A stretch of 64,000 nt of DNA from Siphlonurus alternatus (GCA_949825025.1 OX463783.1:12063628-12127627); one strand, 5' to 3'; positions 1 to 15,451 are shown, counted from the first letter of the stretch. The notes: generated from the letters alone by a model not told the origin. Made by a program: numbers and translations.

Positions 1-3000
1 TATCAATAACATACATATATAAAGCATGATGTAAGGATAAGACATGTCAAAAGCAGGGTATGAAACATAATTATATTCATGAATTTTACTGTAAAAGGCT
101 TTAACAGACTATAAAGTGCTGCACATAATAAATTATAAAGAGACACTTCTATAAATTATGTCCTACAAGTTTCCTCCCAAAAGAGCCTGAACTTTTGATT
201 TAAAAAAGAAAAATCAGGAGCAGTTTTTAAAATTATAAAATTTGATTTGAATCTTTATATAATTAACAAAGAAGAATTTAAAAAAAAAAATAGTTCCTTT
301 CTAAAGATATGCCAATAAGGTACTATTGAAATGAATAATTAATTATAACTCCATACAAAATTTAAATATATTTTTTACTTCACTGCAATACAATAATACT
401 AATTTTTAATTATTTTTTTTTAATAACAGACTGTACCATTAAATAACATCATATTTTATATTTCATAAGTATATTATGACATAGCAAATTTATTTAATAT
501 ATTTTTACATACCTTTCTTTATATTCTTCTATTTTACCTACTCTAATATTTAGAATGATAAGTTAAAAAATATTTTCCCATACATTTCATCTCTTCATAA
601 TAATATAAAGTCATTTGTGGTTCTATTTTTTAATACTATGGTATCTTACTTGTATATTATATAATAAAAAAATATATATTTTCTTGACATTTCAAGATGC
701 TGCTATAGAGAGGACTGGGTAATACAATACTTTCCCAAATGCTATCATTCAAACTAACTTTTTTAATAATCCTTTTGCAAACTTCAAAAAAAAAGATAGA
801 TATATATTCATAATGGCTGTTAGAAATAAAGTAACCAAAAGTGTAGTCACGATTTGACAATAACTTTTTTTTATATATATTTATTATTTTTCTTTTTCTT
901 TATTCATCTTTATAACTAAAGGTATATATTTTTTCGTTTCTTCATATATATTTTTTTTATGACTTATATTATTATTTTTGAGAGCTTCTGTTGCTCATTA
1001 GTGTTAAAAAAATCTTTTGTGTTTTGCTTATAGTTCAAATTCCACATCATCTTAAAGCTAAAATATTTTTTTTCTTTTGATGCTGTTGTTATTGTGTTGA
1101 TGATTCGAATATTTTAGCTACTGGTTTATTAAAATTTTTAATTATAATATAATTGATTAAATTTATTTTGAAATACGAAATGTCTTTTGAGTATTAATCA
1201 ATAATCTATAGTATTGAATTCAAAATAGTATGCATGCATTTACTATCGTTGTGCTATTTACATTTTTGTTTATGAAAACTCAAAAATTAAAAAGAAAGGT
1301 TTTAAATTTATATCCATTTTCAATATACATTGTAATTCTTACTGTTAGTGCATTAGTCAATATACTTACTAAAATAGTTTATTTTTTCAATATCAAGTTC
1401 ATTCAAAGAGTTTTATAATAATGTTTTTAATATTTTATATCATACAATAAAATTATACTGTATAAATGAACTGTAAAATAGGATAACTACTTATTTGTTA
1501 TTTGTGACGTAAAACATTTTGCAACATGAGATAAGGACAATAGTTTTTGTCAAACACAGGGAGATATGTTTTTCCTAAATTTTTGTTGCCTGCATCCTGC
1601 GTTTTGTTTCCGCAGGCATATATGGATAAAATATGGTGGCGCTTTAATCAACTGTGATTTTTTTTCGGTAAGATTTCAGTTTTTAAAATTGTCAAAATAA
1701 GATCTCTGAATCTGAGTAAGTTTTTTTTTCTTAGAGATTTTGATTTCAATTTTAGTTATACAGATTACAAGAACTATATATATACTGTTCAATTAAAAAA
1801 AAGTATAATTAATTAAAAAAAATCTCCTTATATACAAAATAATTTGATTCTGATAGTAAATCTATCACTATCAGATAGTGATTGGTTAATGCAAAAGAAA
1901 CTAATTGAATTTGACTCTAAAGCGATCCCGAGTTGATATAAATTTCATCTTTTATTCGCTATTAAGCTCTCTCTTCGTCTAATTCCCTCCTATTTTGCAA
2001 CATGAAGAAATGATGAGGAAATGAAGAGCGAAAAAGACGAGATTACGTCTTCTTTCCTCTTCTTGAGCATAAAATGTTACAAATATTTTGTCCAATTCAT
2101 CCTCACTTTGAGCGAGGAAGAAATAAGATTTGTTTTAGAGGCAAGATTAGGTTTAGATGTGTAAAGGATGAGTTAAAGACGTAATTTTTGAACTAAGGAT
2201 TAGAAAATTTATATTTAGGACTTGTACAATATTATACGGATATATTATGCGCAAGCCTCTTTATAATAATAATTATCTATATTTTTTAATTGCATTGTTT
2301 GCTCACAAATTTCTATGTATAAGTATGTACATATTTCAGACCAGGTGTATGATTGAAACGCCAAGTAGTACATACGCTCGTACTAAAATAAAACATATAT
2401 TAATAAAAAAAAATACATAAAATATAATATTATTTTAAAAGGAGTTAACCCGGATTTAAAATGTATAAATGATATTTAAGACAACAACAAAAAAAAAAAA
2501 CTCATAATATTATATTATTATTTTTTTAAATATATAAAAATTGTTAAGTTCTTTTATAGAATTAAACAAAGGAGTATAAAATCAACAGCAGCAACCTTGC
2601 ATTAAATTCCTAGAGCTGTTGCCGCTGAGAAAAAAAAAAGTTATAAGTTTAAGAGGGCCGTTGTTTCATTTAGTTTCATTACCTAATGTTTTCTTGCTAT
2701 GTCATTTTTCAACTGTTGTGTATAGCTACGCCTTATATATATTCTATTGCTTTTTTATAACAATAAGATCTAAAAAATAAAGAAAGAAAAAAATCTCTTC
2801 TTTAAATAAAAATAAATAAATAAGAATGGTAAAGAATCGAATAAGACAGGAGGATTTTTTATAATGTGGCTACTGTTTATTATTGAACTAAAAGAACAAG
2901 ATTTTTTTTTTATATCATCGATGAAAAAAAAATTATTATAATAGAAATTCCAATCTAAGTTACGTGGCTATTATGTAATTCATATTTTGGTGAGGAAGGG

Positions 3001-3234
3001 TTAGGCCTAGACTTGAATGAAAACAAATATTTATTGACCTAAATTTTTCATTCTATACAGAACATTTTCCAATAAAACAGAATATTCCTGTGGAAAGAAA
3101 AAGTTCAAGATTAAAATTAAAGAAAAAATTAATGATCAATAATTGCACCTCAAAATTCATTAACGAATATTATAGATATTAATAAAAGACATCCACTTTA
3201 TATTTATAGTAATATTTGCTTAATACATAATATT
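1..3234. other. AT-rich DNA with no recognised gene
   Basis: Low-complexity A/T runs and short chance frames. A slightly less AT-rich patch at 1920-2200 has no splice-bordered open frame. No element was recognised. Confidence 0.6.
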
Positions 3235-3402
3235 GGGTGCGATTCACGAAGCAGTTAGCCAAGTTTTTAACCACGTTTAGCTTAACCACGATTAGCTTAA
3301 CCACGTTTAACTAGGTGTTTTTACACGTAAAACAGGTATATTTAAACGTGGTTAAGCTAAAAGTGGTTAGAAACCTCGCTAACTGCTTCGTGAATCGCAC
3401 CC
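3235..3402. mobile_element. Harbinger-like MITE, 168 bp, with ATT target duplication
   Basis: The termini are perfect inverted repeats starting GGGTGCGATTCACGAAGCAG. The element is flanked by ATT on both sides (3232-3234 and 3403-3405), consistent with the 3-bp duplication of PIF/Harbinger transposons. The interior has tandem units of TTAACCACGTTTAGC type on both strands, so the whole element folds into a hairpin. It has no coding capacity. Confidence 0.75.
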
Positions 3403-3786
3403 ATTATGGCATACCCATAATAGTCTATAATATATTACGTCATGTATGGTAGAAATATTGCAAGTACACTACTTATAATTAATAACAATTGATACACTGA
3501 AATTTGTTTGTTGTTATCTTCCGTTTATTTGTCACATAATATCTACACCTTATAGGTAAATACGCAAACAGTTCTGTTTAACGCTTAAATGCAAGACTGG
3601 TTGCATACCAACAAGGCTGTAGATTCACAAGATGGAATTGTACTTTCAAATAACAGTTGTGTGCATGCATTATATAATAGATGGTTTCTGTACCAATTTT
3701 AGTAACATTTGCTATACAATAGTGTATTTTTAAGAGCAGTCAATTTCTGTTTCTGTGAATTTGAATTATGAGGCATCTTCAACAGT

Positions 3787-4010
3787 TACACCTCTGGACA
3801 GCATGAACTTTACCTCTGTCTGATTTGATGGTACTTCCGAAAGAAGAAGAGATGTATGCAGATTTGCAAATTTAGAGTATATAATATAGATATAGTGTAT
3901 GTAGTAAGAAGAGCACCCAGTTTATCCAATACATCAAAATAGACTTAGTCTCACTACACCTCCAGCATATACTGTATGATAACGTCCACAAACCGTGGTC
4001 ATTCAATTCT
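3787..4010. mobile_element. CACCTC-family MITE (right end lost)
   Basis: It begins TACACCTCTGGACAGCATGA. The shared interior GATGTATGCAGATTTGCAA and AAGAAGAGCACCCAGTTTAT is present. The expected inverted right terminus is not recognisable. Confidence 0.65.
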
Positions 4011-5766
<1,756 letters not shown>

Positions 5767-6124
5767 TATATAACAGTGATGCTATCATTTTGTCAATGTT
5801 CTGAAAATGTCATCAATAATTTATACTAATGACGGAGTCCAACATATGGGGAGAAAAATAAGGAAATGTTTAGTCATATAAAAAAAATAACGATTTCTGA
5901 TCAATTTTTAATGCGAAAACCATTTAGTTTCACACACTTAGAAAACTTTTATAAAGTTTTATGATCGTTATTGACTTTTTTTATTTCTTAAATGACAACT
6001 TTTATAATGTTTATTACTTTAATAAGTGTATGTGTATTTTTTTATTGTATTTTATATATAACAAGGATACACCCCTATAAGCTTCGAGCTCGATGCAGGG
6101 TAATGGGTAGGGATAAGGAAGGGA

Positions 6125-6416
6125 AAGGATGGTGGCCACGGCCTGTTACGCGTCCAAACATTCGCTGAAGTGAGACTGAGAAAACCGTGGAAAACCTCAG
6201 TCAGGACGGACACCTTTACTTTTTCTCAATGGACCAAAGCGATGTCTAGAGCTTGGGGAACCACACACAAGTGCATCACTGCACTGGGTGAAAAACAAGA
6301 CAAATTTACCCCAGGGAGGGAACGGTCGTCCATCCAAGTATCTTACCACGCTCGACGTAGCTTGACTTCGGTGATCTAACGAGAACCGGTCAATGCATTG
6401 TGCCACGCTCAACCTC
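6125..6416 (-). mobile_element. 5S-derived SINE, diverged copy
   Basis: Read on the minus strand, it has recognisable 5S-head blocks (ACCGGTTCTCGTTAGATCAC, TTGGATGG) and the body segment with CCTGACTGAGGTTTTCCACG. The 3' tail is missing or diverged beyond the GGCCGTGGCC block. The open frames on both strands here are incidental. Confidence 0.75.
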
Positions 6417-7101
6417 TTAATGGTTGTGTAGAATTCTAATTCAAAGCTTTTTTTAATCACAGGATTTAAAGCATGATGCACATTAATTATCTAATTAAAT
6501 TTACTTATAAATATTTTAACTATATAATATTAATGACTAGGTACGTTCGTAGCGTATATAATTTATTCATGAATCTGTACAGGTAACTTAAATAAAATAA
6601 AATATCGATTATTATTCTGATTGTGTATTTACGAACAGACCTATTATAAATTACTGTAGTTTTAATTAAAATTGTAATGTTTCTCTGTCCAGTGACTCAT
6701 AAATGTGGTATAAAATTGTATGCACATACCAGCTAGGGTGTACCTATAAAATGCAACATTTTCAATGCATTTTTATGGAGATAGTTGTATTTTATATGTA
6801 TTATAATGCTCGATAAAGAAACTCATAATTTTGTGAACAATATATTATAGAAAAGGTCTCATACTTATAATGCACTGTAGATAATTGTTTTTAACATTTT
6901 AAGATGCAATTATAATAGTTTTACCAGACTGAGGCCCTCAGGATGAAACTATTAGCATAAAAATATTCAGGTAGAAGGTTGTTATCTATATGAATTCAAG
7001 ATATGAAATTAACCTTTCTTGAAAAGTTGAGATAAGGTAGTTTAATATTGGGCTCCATAGTCTGTCCTTAATTATTAGAAAAATACATTTTTACTTATTA
7101 A

Positions 7102-7239
7102 GGGACATTCACAAAGTCTTAAGGCCACATTTAAGGCTCGATAATTTAAAGCTTGATTTTAGACGTGTTTTTTAGACCCAAAATTTCTGGTCTTAAATTA
7201 TCGAGCCTTAAATGTGACCTTAAGATTTTGTGAATGCCC
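7102..7239. mobile_element. Harbinger-like MITE, 138 bp, near-perfect hairpin
   Basis: Inverted termini of nearly 50 bases start GGGACATTCACAAAGTCTTA at the left and GGGCATTCACAAAATCTTAA at the right (minus strand). The loop is about 40 bases. The end sequence resembles the 3.2-kb element but the interior is unrelated. No clear target duplication was seen. Confidence 0.7.
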
Positions 7240-8736
7240 GTTATATAAACTAAAAATTCATTCTACAAAAACGTAAAAAAAAAACATTCAATATGATAAA
7301 ATATTATATCGAAAACTACGAATTTTCTATTCTTTTCAAAATAACCCAAATATATGTAAAAATACTAAAAATATATAAGATTCATGATAAACAAAACTTT
7401 ATTTTTGTATATTATATTTTACCATCGTTTCCTCAATATAAAAAAGGATATAGGGGGCATATGTATTTGATGGGTATATATCTTATAATATATATATGTT
7501 ACAAGAAAGACATGCCTGTACAATTTATTTATTTCTTCTTCCTTTTATTTTTTCTTCTGGTATTTTCTTATGTTCGATTAGCCTATAACAAGGCAAAGAA
7601 AAACTTTAGGGATGGCACAAAAATATATCAGAAAAACGTGACTGTAGAACTCAATCATTATAAAAATTGTGTAAGGATCTTTTTCAAACACAGTTCGTTT
7701 GGTGAGATATATAATAATAATAATAATATGGAGAAGAAAAAAAAAACATATGTACATTCGTACTACAAAGTGTATGATATTTTTTAATAATTTCACACTA
7801 TCTTTATGAATATATTTCAATTAATTTCAATACTCTAATTAGTATATTAACTTCTCCTAAATTGACACGTATAAATTATATCTTCAATTATTGTTTTAGC
7901 TTTTGTAAGTGAGAAAAAGGAATAGAAACTTTTGCCTAGAGGTGTACATATCTGTACCAATTTATAATATATTTTTTGTATATATAAATTTATGTGAAAA
8001 TCTTTGTGTGTCTTTGTATATTTTCTGTTTGTTATATTATAAAAAGAATATATGATTATTTAAATTGAAACGAGCTATATTTATTTTCAGAATATATTAT
8101 ACTAAAGGTTATATTATGGAATATATTAAATTTATAATAATATAATGATGTCATACTGTTTTAAATAATGCCAACTATTTTTTGTAATAATATGAAAAAT
8201 GGGTTTAATTTTTGTAATTTTTATTTGGTAAATGCGAATTCAAATCTACTTTGCTCCATAATAAAAATGGTTATCAATATTCTAATTGTTAATTGAGCTA
8301 TATACAAGAATTTGTTGTTTAAATTTTCTAAAAAGCTGAAAGATATTTGAGAACATATTTGGTGCTAGAATTGTCAACTCTTTTTAAAACCTTGATTTTC
8401 ATTCGTAATTTATGCTTCCACATTTGCTATTAACTCAAATGATGAGAATATTAAATATTAAATTTGTTCATATTGACATTTGCTATTAGTGAAACAATTT
8501 GTCATGATCTTTCTTACTGAAAATTGCGATTATATAAAGTACCTTTGTCAATATTTGCTGCTTAATTTTACAATAAATTTATACAAGTGCCATGGTGTTA
8601 ATTTACATGAACTACAGTCTAACGAAGTTGAAGATTCCAATAAGGAAGTTGCTGGAAGTCTTGAGTTTCTTGGCTTCGAAAATTTTTATACAATTTTTTT
8701 TACAACCGGCATAGTTTATTTTTAACCTCAATCATC

Positions 8737-8925
8737 CTTAAAATCATGCTGCAAAACGCTATGACGTCATAGTCATGCAAATATTTCTACTTCTTCTTCT
8801 TGATCCGTTTCTACACACAATCATGATAGGGAAAGGCATTATAATAATTCTTAATCTTTATTGCTTTTCGATTGATTACACATATATGATTATGACGTCA
8901 CATCGTTTTGAAAGACGATTTTAAG
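8737..8925. mobile_element. CRE-octamer palindromic element, copy 1
   Basis: Left GCTGCAAAACGCTATGACGT and its inverted right counterpart border the element. TGACGTCA is at 8762-8769 and 8893-8900, and the octamer ATGCAAAT at 8775-8782. It has no coding capacity. Confidence 0.6.
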
Positions 8926-9839
8926 TAATTTCGATTTCTAAGTAAGTTAAAACAGCTGAAAAAAAAAATTAATACATAACTCGAAATCCTTCGAATTCTC
9001 AATCAAAAATTTCAAACACACTTATTTCATACTTTTATATTTCTTGCACTATATTTATAAAACATGAATATTTAAAACAAAATTATAATATATAATTAAG
9101 ATAAATATATTCAGCGACATATTTAAATGTTATATAGAGTTTGAGTGGCTAGAAGAGTTTTAATGTTTCAGACACATTAGCTAACGAACGAAAGCTCTTA
9201 GAACGTTTTGATTAATCAAATCTTTACTGTAGCCATGCCCATTCTATCTAACACCTTTTTTGTTTAATGCATTAAGAAAAAAGGCCTTTTGTTTTTTAAC
9301 TGTGACAATAACTGAATATCAAAATGAAAGAAAGAAAAAAAAATATACAATTTTATATACAATGATATAAAAATATTATTTTTATTACTTTTTGTAACAA
9401 ATTCCACATACAAGTATTAATGAAAATATTTTAATATATTAAAAGGGTGCAAATTTAATTAAGAATTTTTATAGTTAAGAATTTAGATATTTATTATAAA
9501 AGGTGTAATTAATGTAGCTTTTTTATTGTAGTTTTTTAAAATTTTGTTTAAAAAAAAATGTTGTTAATTATATTTTATACAATTAAAAAGTTTTAAATTT
9601 CTTTGTTTATTTTTTTTTTTATTTCCTGCACGTGTTTTGGTAACAAATTAATTAATAAAGCTCAAAATTATTTCAAATACTTAAAAAAAAAATATTTACT
9701 TTCAAATTCATATCTCTCTCACCTCGGAATAATTTTTTAACTCTTGAATTTTTATCAAACCACAAGTACTTATTAAAAAAAGTCTACCTTTCGTTTTGGG
9801 GACTCAAGCCACGGGTTAAATAGCACATCTATGTTAACT

Positions 9840-10083
9840 TGTGACTGAGGGAAACGTGGAAATCTCAGTCAGGATGGACGCTACAGCTTTTTTCAATGAA
9901 CCGGAAGTGCAATGGTCCAACCAAAGCCAGGGGAGCCATGTAGTGGAAAGACTCAATGACTTTGAGTTGAAAAAGCGTATTTTTTTTAATTACCACCCAT
10001 CCAACTACTAATCACACTTATTAACATTGTTTTGGTGATTTGACTGATTTGACAATAACTGGTCAAATGCATTACACCAAATT
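9840..10083 (-). mobile_element. 5S-derived SINE, old degraded copy
   Basis: The body (GTAGCGTCCATCCTGACTGA on the minus strand) and box C remnant (AGTTGGATGGGTGG) are recognisable. The 5S head is degraded, with insertions in the box A region. Confidence 0.65.
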
Positions 10084-12121
10084 TCCACAATTTTTGTTTG
10101 AACAGATGAAAAAATTATTTTCCCCAAAATGGACTATGTGATAACTTTGCGTAGAAATTATTGCACCTTAACTGTTATATATTTTTTCTGCAATCTCAAT
10201 TTACCTTGACAATTTCACAATCACTCAATTTATGATATATAAAAATCAGTCAAAGAAAGACTAACCTTATGAGACAGGTAAATAAATACACAACGATTTT
10301 CTTTCTATCATTTTTATTCAAACAATCTTTTATAAATGAATTGAGTCTTAAGAAAAAGTAATCTACAGAAAATATCTTGAAAATACGACGTTTCTTTAAG
10401 GGCGTAATTGTCAAAATTGTTTGTACAGGTGTGTTCATGGGAATCAAGGAAAGGTAAGGGGAGGGGGGGACCGGAAATGGATTAAAGATAACGTCGCCTC
10501 CCTTCTTATATAACTAAGATCTCATCTACTATGCTTAATACAACATTGATGACAATTTTATACCCTCTCGTAATAAATTTTGTTTGCTTTGATTTTTTTT
10601 AATGTGATTATTTTATTTATCTTACAAAACTGTTTATTTTTTTGTAAATAAATGTTTATTATAATTAAAATTAGATTAAGCGCTTTTTTTCATGCATGAA
10701 TATACAGTGATTTTACTGTATATTGTATAATTTTATTGTATCTTTCAAATTTCAAATGAGGAAATTTCGTTGGAAAAAATAAGACATTTTTTCATTACTT
10801 AGGTGTAAAATTGACAGTGAGTTCCGAAAGTTTGAATTTATTCTATTGATGACTGATAAGGATTGCAATTACACTGATAAGGAATTAAACAAATTAAGAA
10901 TCTTATTAAAAATATAAAGGAAAACATTTTGCAAATAGCTTAAATAGAATAAATTACATTTAATTTGTTTTATGCTATACACTATATACTAAAATGCTGC
11001 TGAAAATCCTTTGAATTCTCTAAATAAAGAAGAAAATGTTAGGTCCATAAACTTTGATGGACGTTAGACATTTTATATGTACTTGAGTGTACTTATAATA
11101 ATTTCACAGCTGTCATGATGAACTATGATTATTATACTTGATCACGTCATGTGCAAAATCTCCAGTTTAAATGTACAAAAAAAGTACATTCTTGCATGTT
11201 ATAACAAATAAAAAAATACAATTGTTATTTGCAAATAAACAAAGAAACGTGTTAAAACTATAGTTAAACAAAAGCTGCTTTAATTTAAGTTGTGGTGCCT
11301 TCTGATTTATCCAACATCGTGACGATTTCTGAACAGACAGAAGAATTAACTGAGGGAGAGAGAGAGAGAGAGAGAGAGGGGGGGATGAGAAGTGACCATT
11401 AAGAGCTAAAGCAGAAAGAATGTAGTTAAAAAGAATCAAGGTAACATACTAATTGCTGACTAATAAGTAGGTATACTTTGTTTCTTTTTTAATTTTGCTT
11501 TTTATTTCAAGTATTGGATAACTCCATTATGATATATTACATTATATTATTTTTATTTGATAATATTTAGTTTTAGAGTACTCATAACATAGGTTATAGT
11601 ATAATCATGTAGTAAAGGTCTTGGGTTCAAAACTTATAAAATATTATTTTCTCGTCACGGTTTTTTTAAGTATTTGGTAAAATTAGAAAATTATATAAAA
11701 TCAAGATCAATTATCATTTTTTTAATTACTGTTCAAAATATATTGCTCAACATTTTTGTTAGTTTATAATGTGTTATTAAAAATGACGCAATAGCAGACA
11801 AATCCGTGTGGAATTTCAATATTAATAAATGGGTTTTGATGAGATAAGAGTATGGGATATACTTATATAAGGGGCATATAGGTGGGATATGTATAAATAT
11901 ATGTATTAGTTATCCTCCAACTACCATAATTTTGCTGAATATTTAGTAATTTAGTAAAGGAATTTAGGTCCTATCGTACTATTTTGAGTCCCCTTCCCCC
12001 CCTACTCTTGCAATGGTCTCTCTCTCAAGGTAAAAATTATTAAAATAATTTTTGTTTCACTAAATTAGCATAGAATCGCAGATATAGAGGAGTATTTATC
12101 ATTTAACAAAGCTACATAAGG
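10084..12121. other. AT-rich DNA with no recognised gene
   Basis: Only chance frames, a GA run and G/C homopolymers near 10460 and 11994. Confidence 0.55.
11353..11379. repeat. (GA)n microsatellite
   Basis: A GA run followed by a short G tract. Confidence 0.93.
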
Positions 12122-12499
12122 TAGTTTCATGTTTACGTTTTGAATAGCATGGAGATGCCCGAAGTCGCCCGAAGATTTTCGGGATGTAGGCAGAAAATCC
12201 TAAAATTCTATGCTGTGCGGGTTAACGTAACTCACAACTTATATATTTTGTAATAATAATTTGGGTCGACAAATATTTTTCTTCAATACCATGATATATA
12301 CCATTGGTTCTTCTATTGTCACCATTTATAAAAGTAAATTCTAAAAACAAAAACAAACAAAAAAAAATTATGCGAATGGCCAGGAGAAATTAATTTCGAG
12401 ACCACCTTTAGCACGTATCTGCTATGCCGCTGGTAATGTTTTGCCTACAAAATTGTGACGTCATACTATTTTATGACGTATGGTGAAAGAACCATAATT
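12122..12499 (+). repeat. Dispersed 340-380 bp repeat, copy 1
   Basis: It shares with 47090-47429, in the same orientation, the blocks CGGGATGTAGGCAGAAAA, CTATGCTGTGCGGGTTAACG, AAATATTTTTCTTCAATA, AATTATGCGAATGG and TTTATGACGTATGGTGAAAG. TGACGTCA lies at 12456-12463. No terminal repeats or tail were identified, so the class is unknown. Confidence 0.75.
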
Positions 12500-12743
12500 A
12501 TACTGTTGTTATCTGGCTCCATGCATATTATTATATATAGACTTTCATCCGGCCGGTATATTTATGTCAGCATTATAGTTTGTACAAATTTCTTTACTTG
12601 TAGATAGCTGATGAAGCCATATGTCAAGTTTTGCTATAATGCTACGTGAATAAAAATAAAATAAAATCTTATGCATTCTTCTTTCACTAATTTTTCACAT
12701 CACCTGTAAGAGGAACATTTAAAAAAATATTAATTCTTATTTT

Positions 12744-12800
12744 AGCTGGCTGTGTGGGCGTTCCTTAAAGCCAATATAATTTATATTCAATTCAATTGAA
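12744..12800 (+). repeat. Short repeat tail, copy 1
   Basis: GGCTGTGTGGGCGTTCCTTA, then AAAGCCAATATAATTT and ATTCAATTCAA, also occur at 29331-29390. The ATTCA-type ending suggests the 3' tail of a retroposon. The head is not recognised. Confidence 0.5.
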
Positions 12801-14106
12801 TTAAAAAAAATATTAGTATTTGAATCTTATAATTTTTCTTTAGGTTTTAAACTGGTATAATAGAATTCTGAACAATACCCAATAATAAAGTAAATTTTAA
12901 GTTCCAAGTTAGTCAATAATGAAATTAAATTTCCTTATTTTATATCTATAGTAAAATAAAATTTTAATTAAATTACAAACAATGTCTTAGTTTGATTTAA
13001 TTTGGTAAATATAAAAATTTTAATTTAAAAAAAATCTTATTAGAAAGAGAGACTGCAAAGCAATGACATTTTCTTATTAAAAGATCGCCTCATAAAAATT
13101 GTGATATAAAAGAAGAGAATGAGAAAAAAAAAAAACTTTAATCAAGTTTATACTTAAAACGAGAATTTTTCTTTAGCGAAAAAAAGGGAGGATTAAAATT
13201 GATTGAGGTCATAATTTTTTGACGCTAACAACTAAACTTTAATTAAAATAACTTATTATGTTCATAAGGTTCATTTTAATATATTTTTATATAAAAATAA
13301 TTATAAATTGTTATATTAATTAAAATATAACTTTTGCTTGCGGACTTTTTTAGTACAATTTTTCTCATATAACAAAATTGTAATCTTTAAGGACTTAAGA
13401 TTAATAAAATGAAGATGCATTAAAAAAAGGAGAAAAAAGGATATAATATTTTTAATAATGATATTAATTTCATCTTACTAGTAACTTAATATAATAAAAA
13501 AAAAATATGGGCTTAGAATTTTTTCACATGAAAATCTTAATATAAAAATGGTAAAGATGTACTTTTATATAATATTAAAAAAAATCAGTTCACTATTTTT
13601 ATATAGTTAATTACTTTTTTTTCTTAATGACCTTTTTTTTTATATCATACTATTTTTTTGTTAAAGAAAGTAGTTTAATGATAATATAAATCTTCGCTTT
13701 AATCTAATGGAACTAATTTGAAAACAATACTCAATCTAGAATATGTATTAGCTAGCTTGGCTACTGTATTATATATACCGCCAAACAGAGAGAGTATAAA
13801 AGCTGTTGCTGTATAAGAAAATATCTATAGTTCGCTTTCTACTTAAAATTTCTGATGTAATTAAATTCTTTTTTAATATCAAATTTATTGTTATATTATT
13901 AATAAAAAGTTAAGTAAAACTAAATCATGTATTATTTTTTTATTAAAAAGAATGTTCATCAAAAATGTTTTTACTTTAAATTTCAAAATTGTGGAACATC
14001 TTTTTATATTATACATGATTTTAAAAGAAATGTAAGCGGAACGTTAATTTTTTATATAATTATTGAGCTATATTTTGAATGAAAGATTTTCTTTTCAATT
14101 ATAAAG
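12800..14106. other. AT-rich DNA; isolated TATA-like sequence
   Basis: GAGAGTATAAAAGCTG at about 13791 resembles a TATA box, but no gene follows within 300 bases that I can support. Confidence 0.45.
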
Positions 14107-14240
14107 TACACTTCAGGACAAAACGAACGTTACCCCTACTGTCCGTAAGTCTTGTCATTAATTATATATGCAGTCTATATGGAGGTGTGATAAACTTGAA
14201 CTGTTTTGGGAAGTCTAGACTGAGTGGGCTACTTAATATT
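14107..14240. mobile_element. CACCTC-family MITE, degraded
   Basis: The left end TACACTTCAGGACAAAACGA and the interior CAGTCTATATGGAGGTGTGA match the family. The right side is diverged and abuts the foldback element at 14334. Confidence 0.45.
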
Positions 14241-14333
14241 AACCTCTCCAGAAAGTGCAAACATGCATATCCTTAATTCTTGAAATTCTTGAAACTGCAT
14301 GCAGCTCCAGTATAGGCAAAGACAAAACGTCCA

Positions 14334-14662
14334 ATGGACAACATACATGAAAAAAAATTATTGCAGAAATGAATAGAGGGCACCAAATTATGCTACTCTG
14401 AATTTTTCAGATTTTTTTGAGACCACAAACTATTGTTAAACAATTATTGAAAGTCCTGTGATTTCAGTTGGCACCTCTGAATTCTTAATAAAAAGGATAG
14501 AGACTGGACGCCTATTGACGCCTCTAGGGGGCGTGGCCGCACTTTCAATAATTATTTAAAAATAGTTCTGGGTTTCAAAATAATCTGAAAAAATTCAGAG
14601 TAGCATAATTTGGTACCCTCTATTCATTTCTGCAATAAAATTTTTTCATGTATGTTGTCCAT
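14334..14662. mobile_element. ATGGACAA-family foldback MITE
   Basis: The inverted ends are ATGGACAACATACATG. The arms share the block ACTCTGAATTTTTCAGATTT and the phrase TTGAAAGT(CC) before the centre. The family core GGCGTGGCCGCACTTTCAAT is present near 14530. This copy lacks TGACGTCA. Confidence 0.75.
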
Positions 14663-15449
14663 CGTCTCGAATTATGTATAATGATACGTGCATGAAACCT
14701 ATATATATATAACTATACTGCTTAATATAGTGTAGATACAAGGAAAAAATTGAATTTTTGGGAAAATATGTACATTTTACTCATTTTGATTAAAAATTTA
14801 TTTTTCGTTAATATTAATCTCTGGTGATAAAAAGGGCTTAAAATCCATGACCAGTAAAGGCTAATTTCGTATCCCTACAAACACTTTAAATAGTCTGTCA
14901 GTACAATTGACAAATTTTTACACTGCATTGCAGAATTTAATGAATCCTTTTATATGTTATATAAGCATATATATATATTTGTCATATATTATAGGTGTAC
15001 ATATTGCAGATTATAATTTATATAGTAATTACGTTTAGACTTCTATAAGCTTATGGCTACAGCAAAGGGAAAAAATTATATCTGGTATGACAAAGATATC
15101 GAATAAAAGTTTTTTTTAATGCAAATTTGATATTATTAAAATTTATGCATATATGAATAGTTAGTTGCTACTTTTAACCTTTTACATTTTGTTATTTAAA
15201 TTTCAATATTAAAATGACATTAAAAACTATGTTTTAAATACAACATTATAAAATAAAGTCCAGGCGCTGTTTTATTAAGAATAATTATTAAGAACTGGGA
15301 CAAATCATGTTAATTTGTTAGTCCTTGAAATTAATTTTACTAATTTTAATAAAAACTTTACACTTAAGGCGATAATGTAATTAAATAATAATTATGAAGT
15401 CTTGATTAGTTGGCCCATATAAAATCTCTTTCATTAAAAAGTGCTTTAG
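14663..15449. other. Region 5' of the main gene
   Basis: AT-rich, with no TATA, CpG cluster or other promoter signal that I can support. It may be a 5' UTR intron if the CTTTAG at 15444-15449 is a splice acceptor. Confidence 0.45.
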
Positions 15450-15451
15450 CG

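Noticed and set aside
3235..3402. CRISPR-like repeated units
   Set aside because: The TTAACCACG units are part of a hairpin transposon in eukaryotic DNA; there are no regular spacers.
6170..6481. Overlapping frames on both strands at 6.2-6.5 kb
   Set aside because: They lie over a 5S-derived SINE and reflect its higher G+C, not a protein.
7293..7787. 164-codon plus-strand frame
   Set aside because: It is extremely rich in Tyr, Ile, Lys and Phe, as expected from AT-rich DNA, and has no motif or conserved-looking segment. The longest chance frame in the window is plausible at this base composition.
8480..8725. 81-codon frame containing an acidic segment
   Set aside because: One part looks protein-like, but there is no consistent pair of splice sites, and the frame ends in AT-rich residues just before a repeat.
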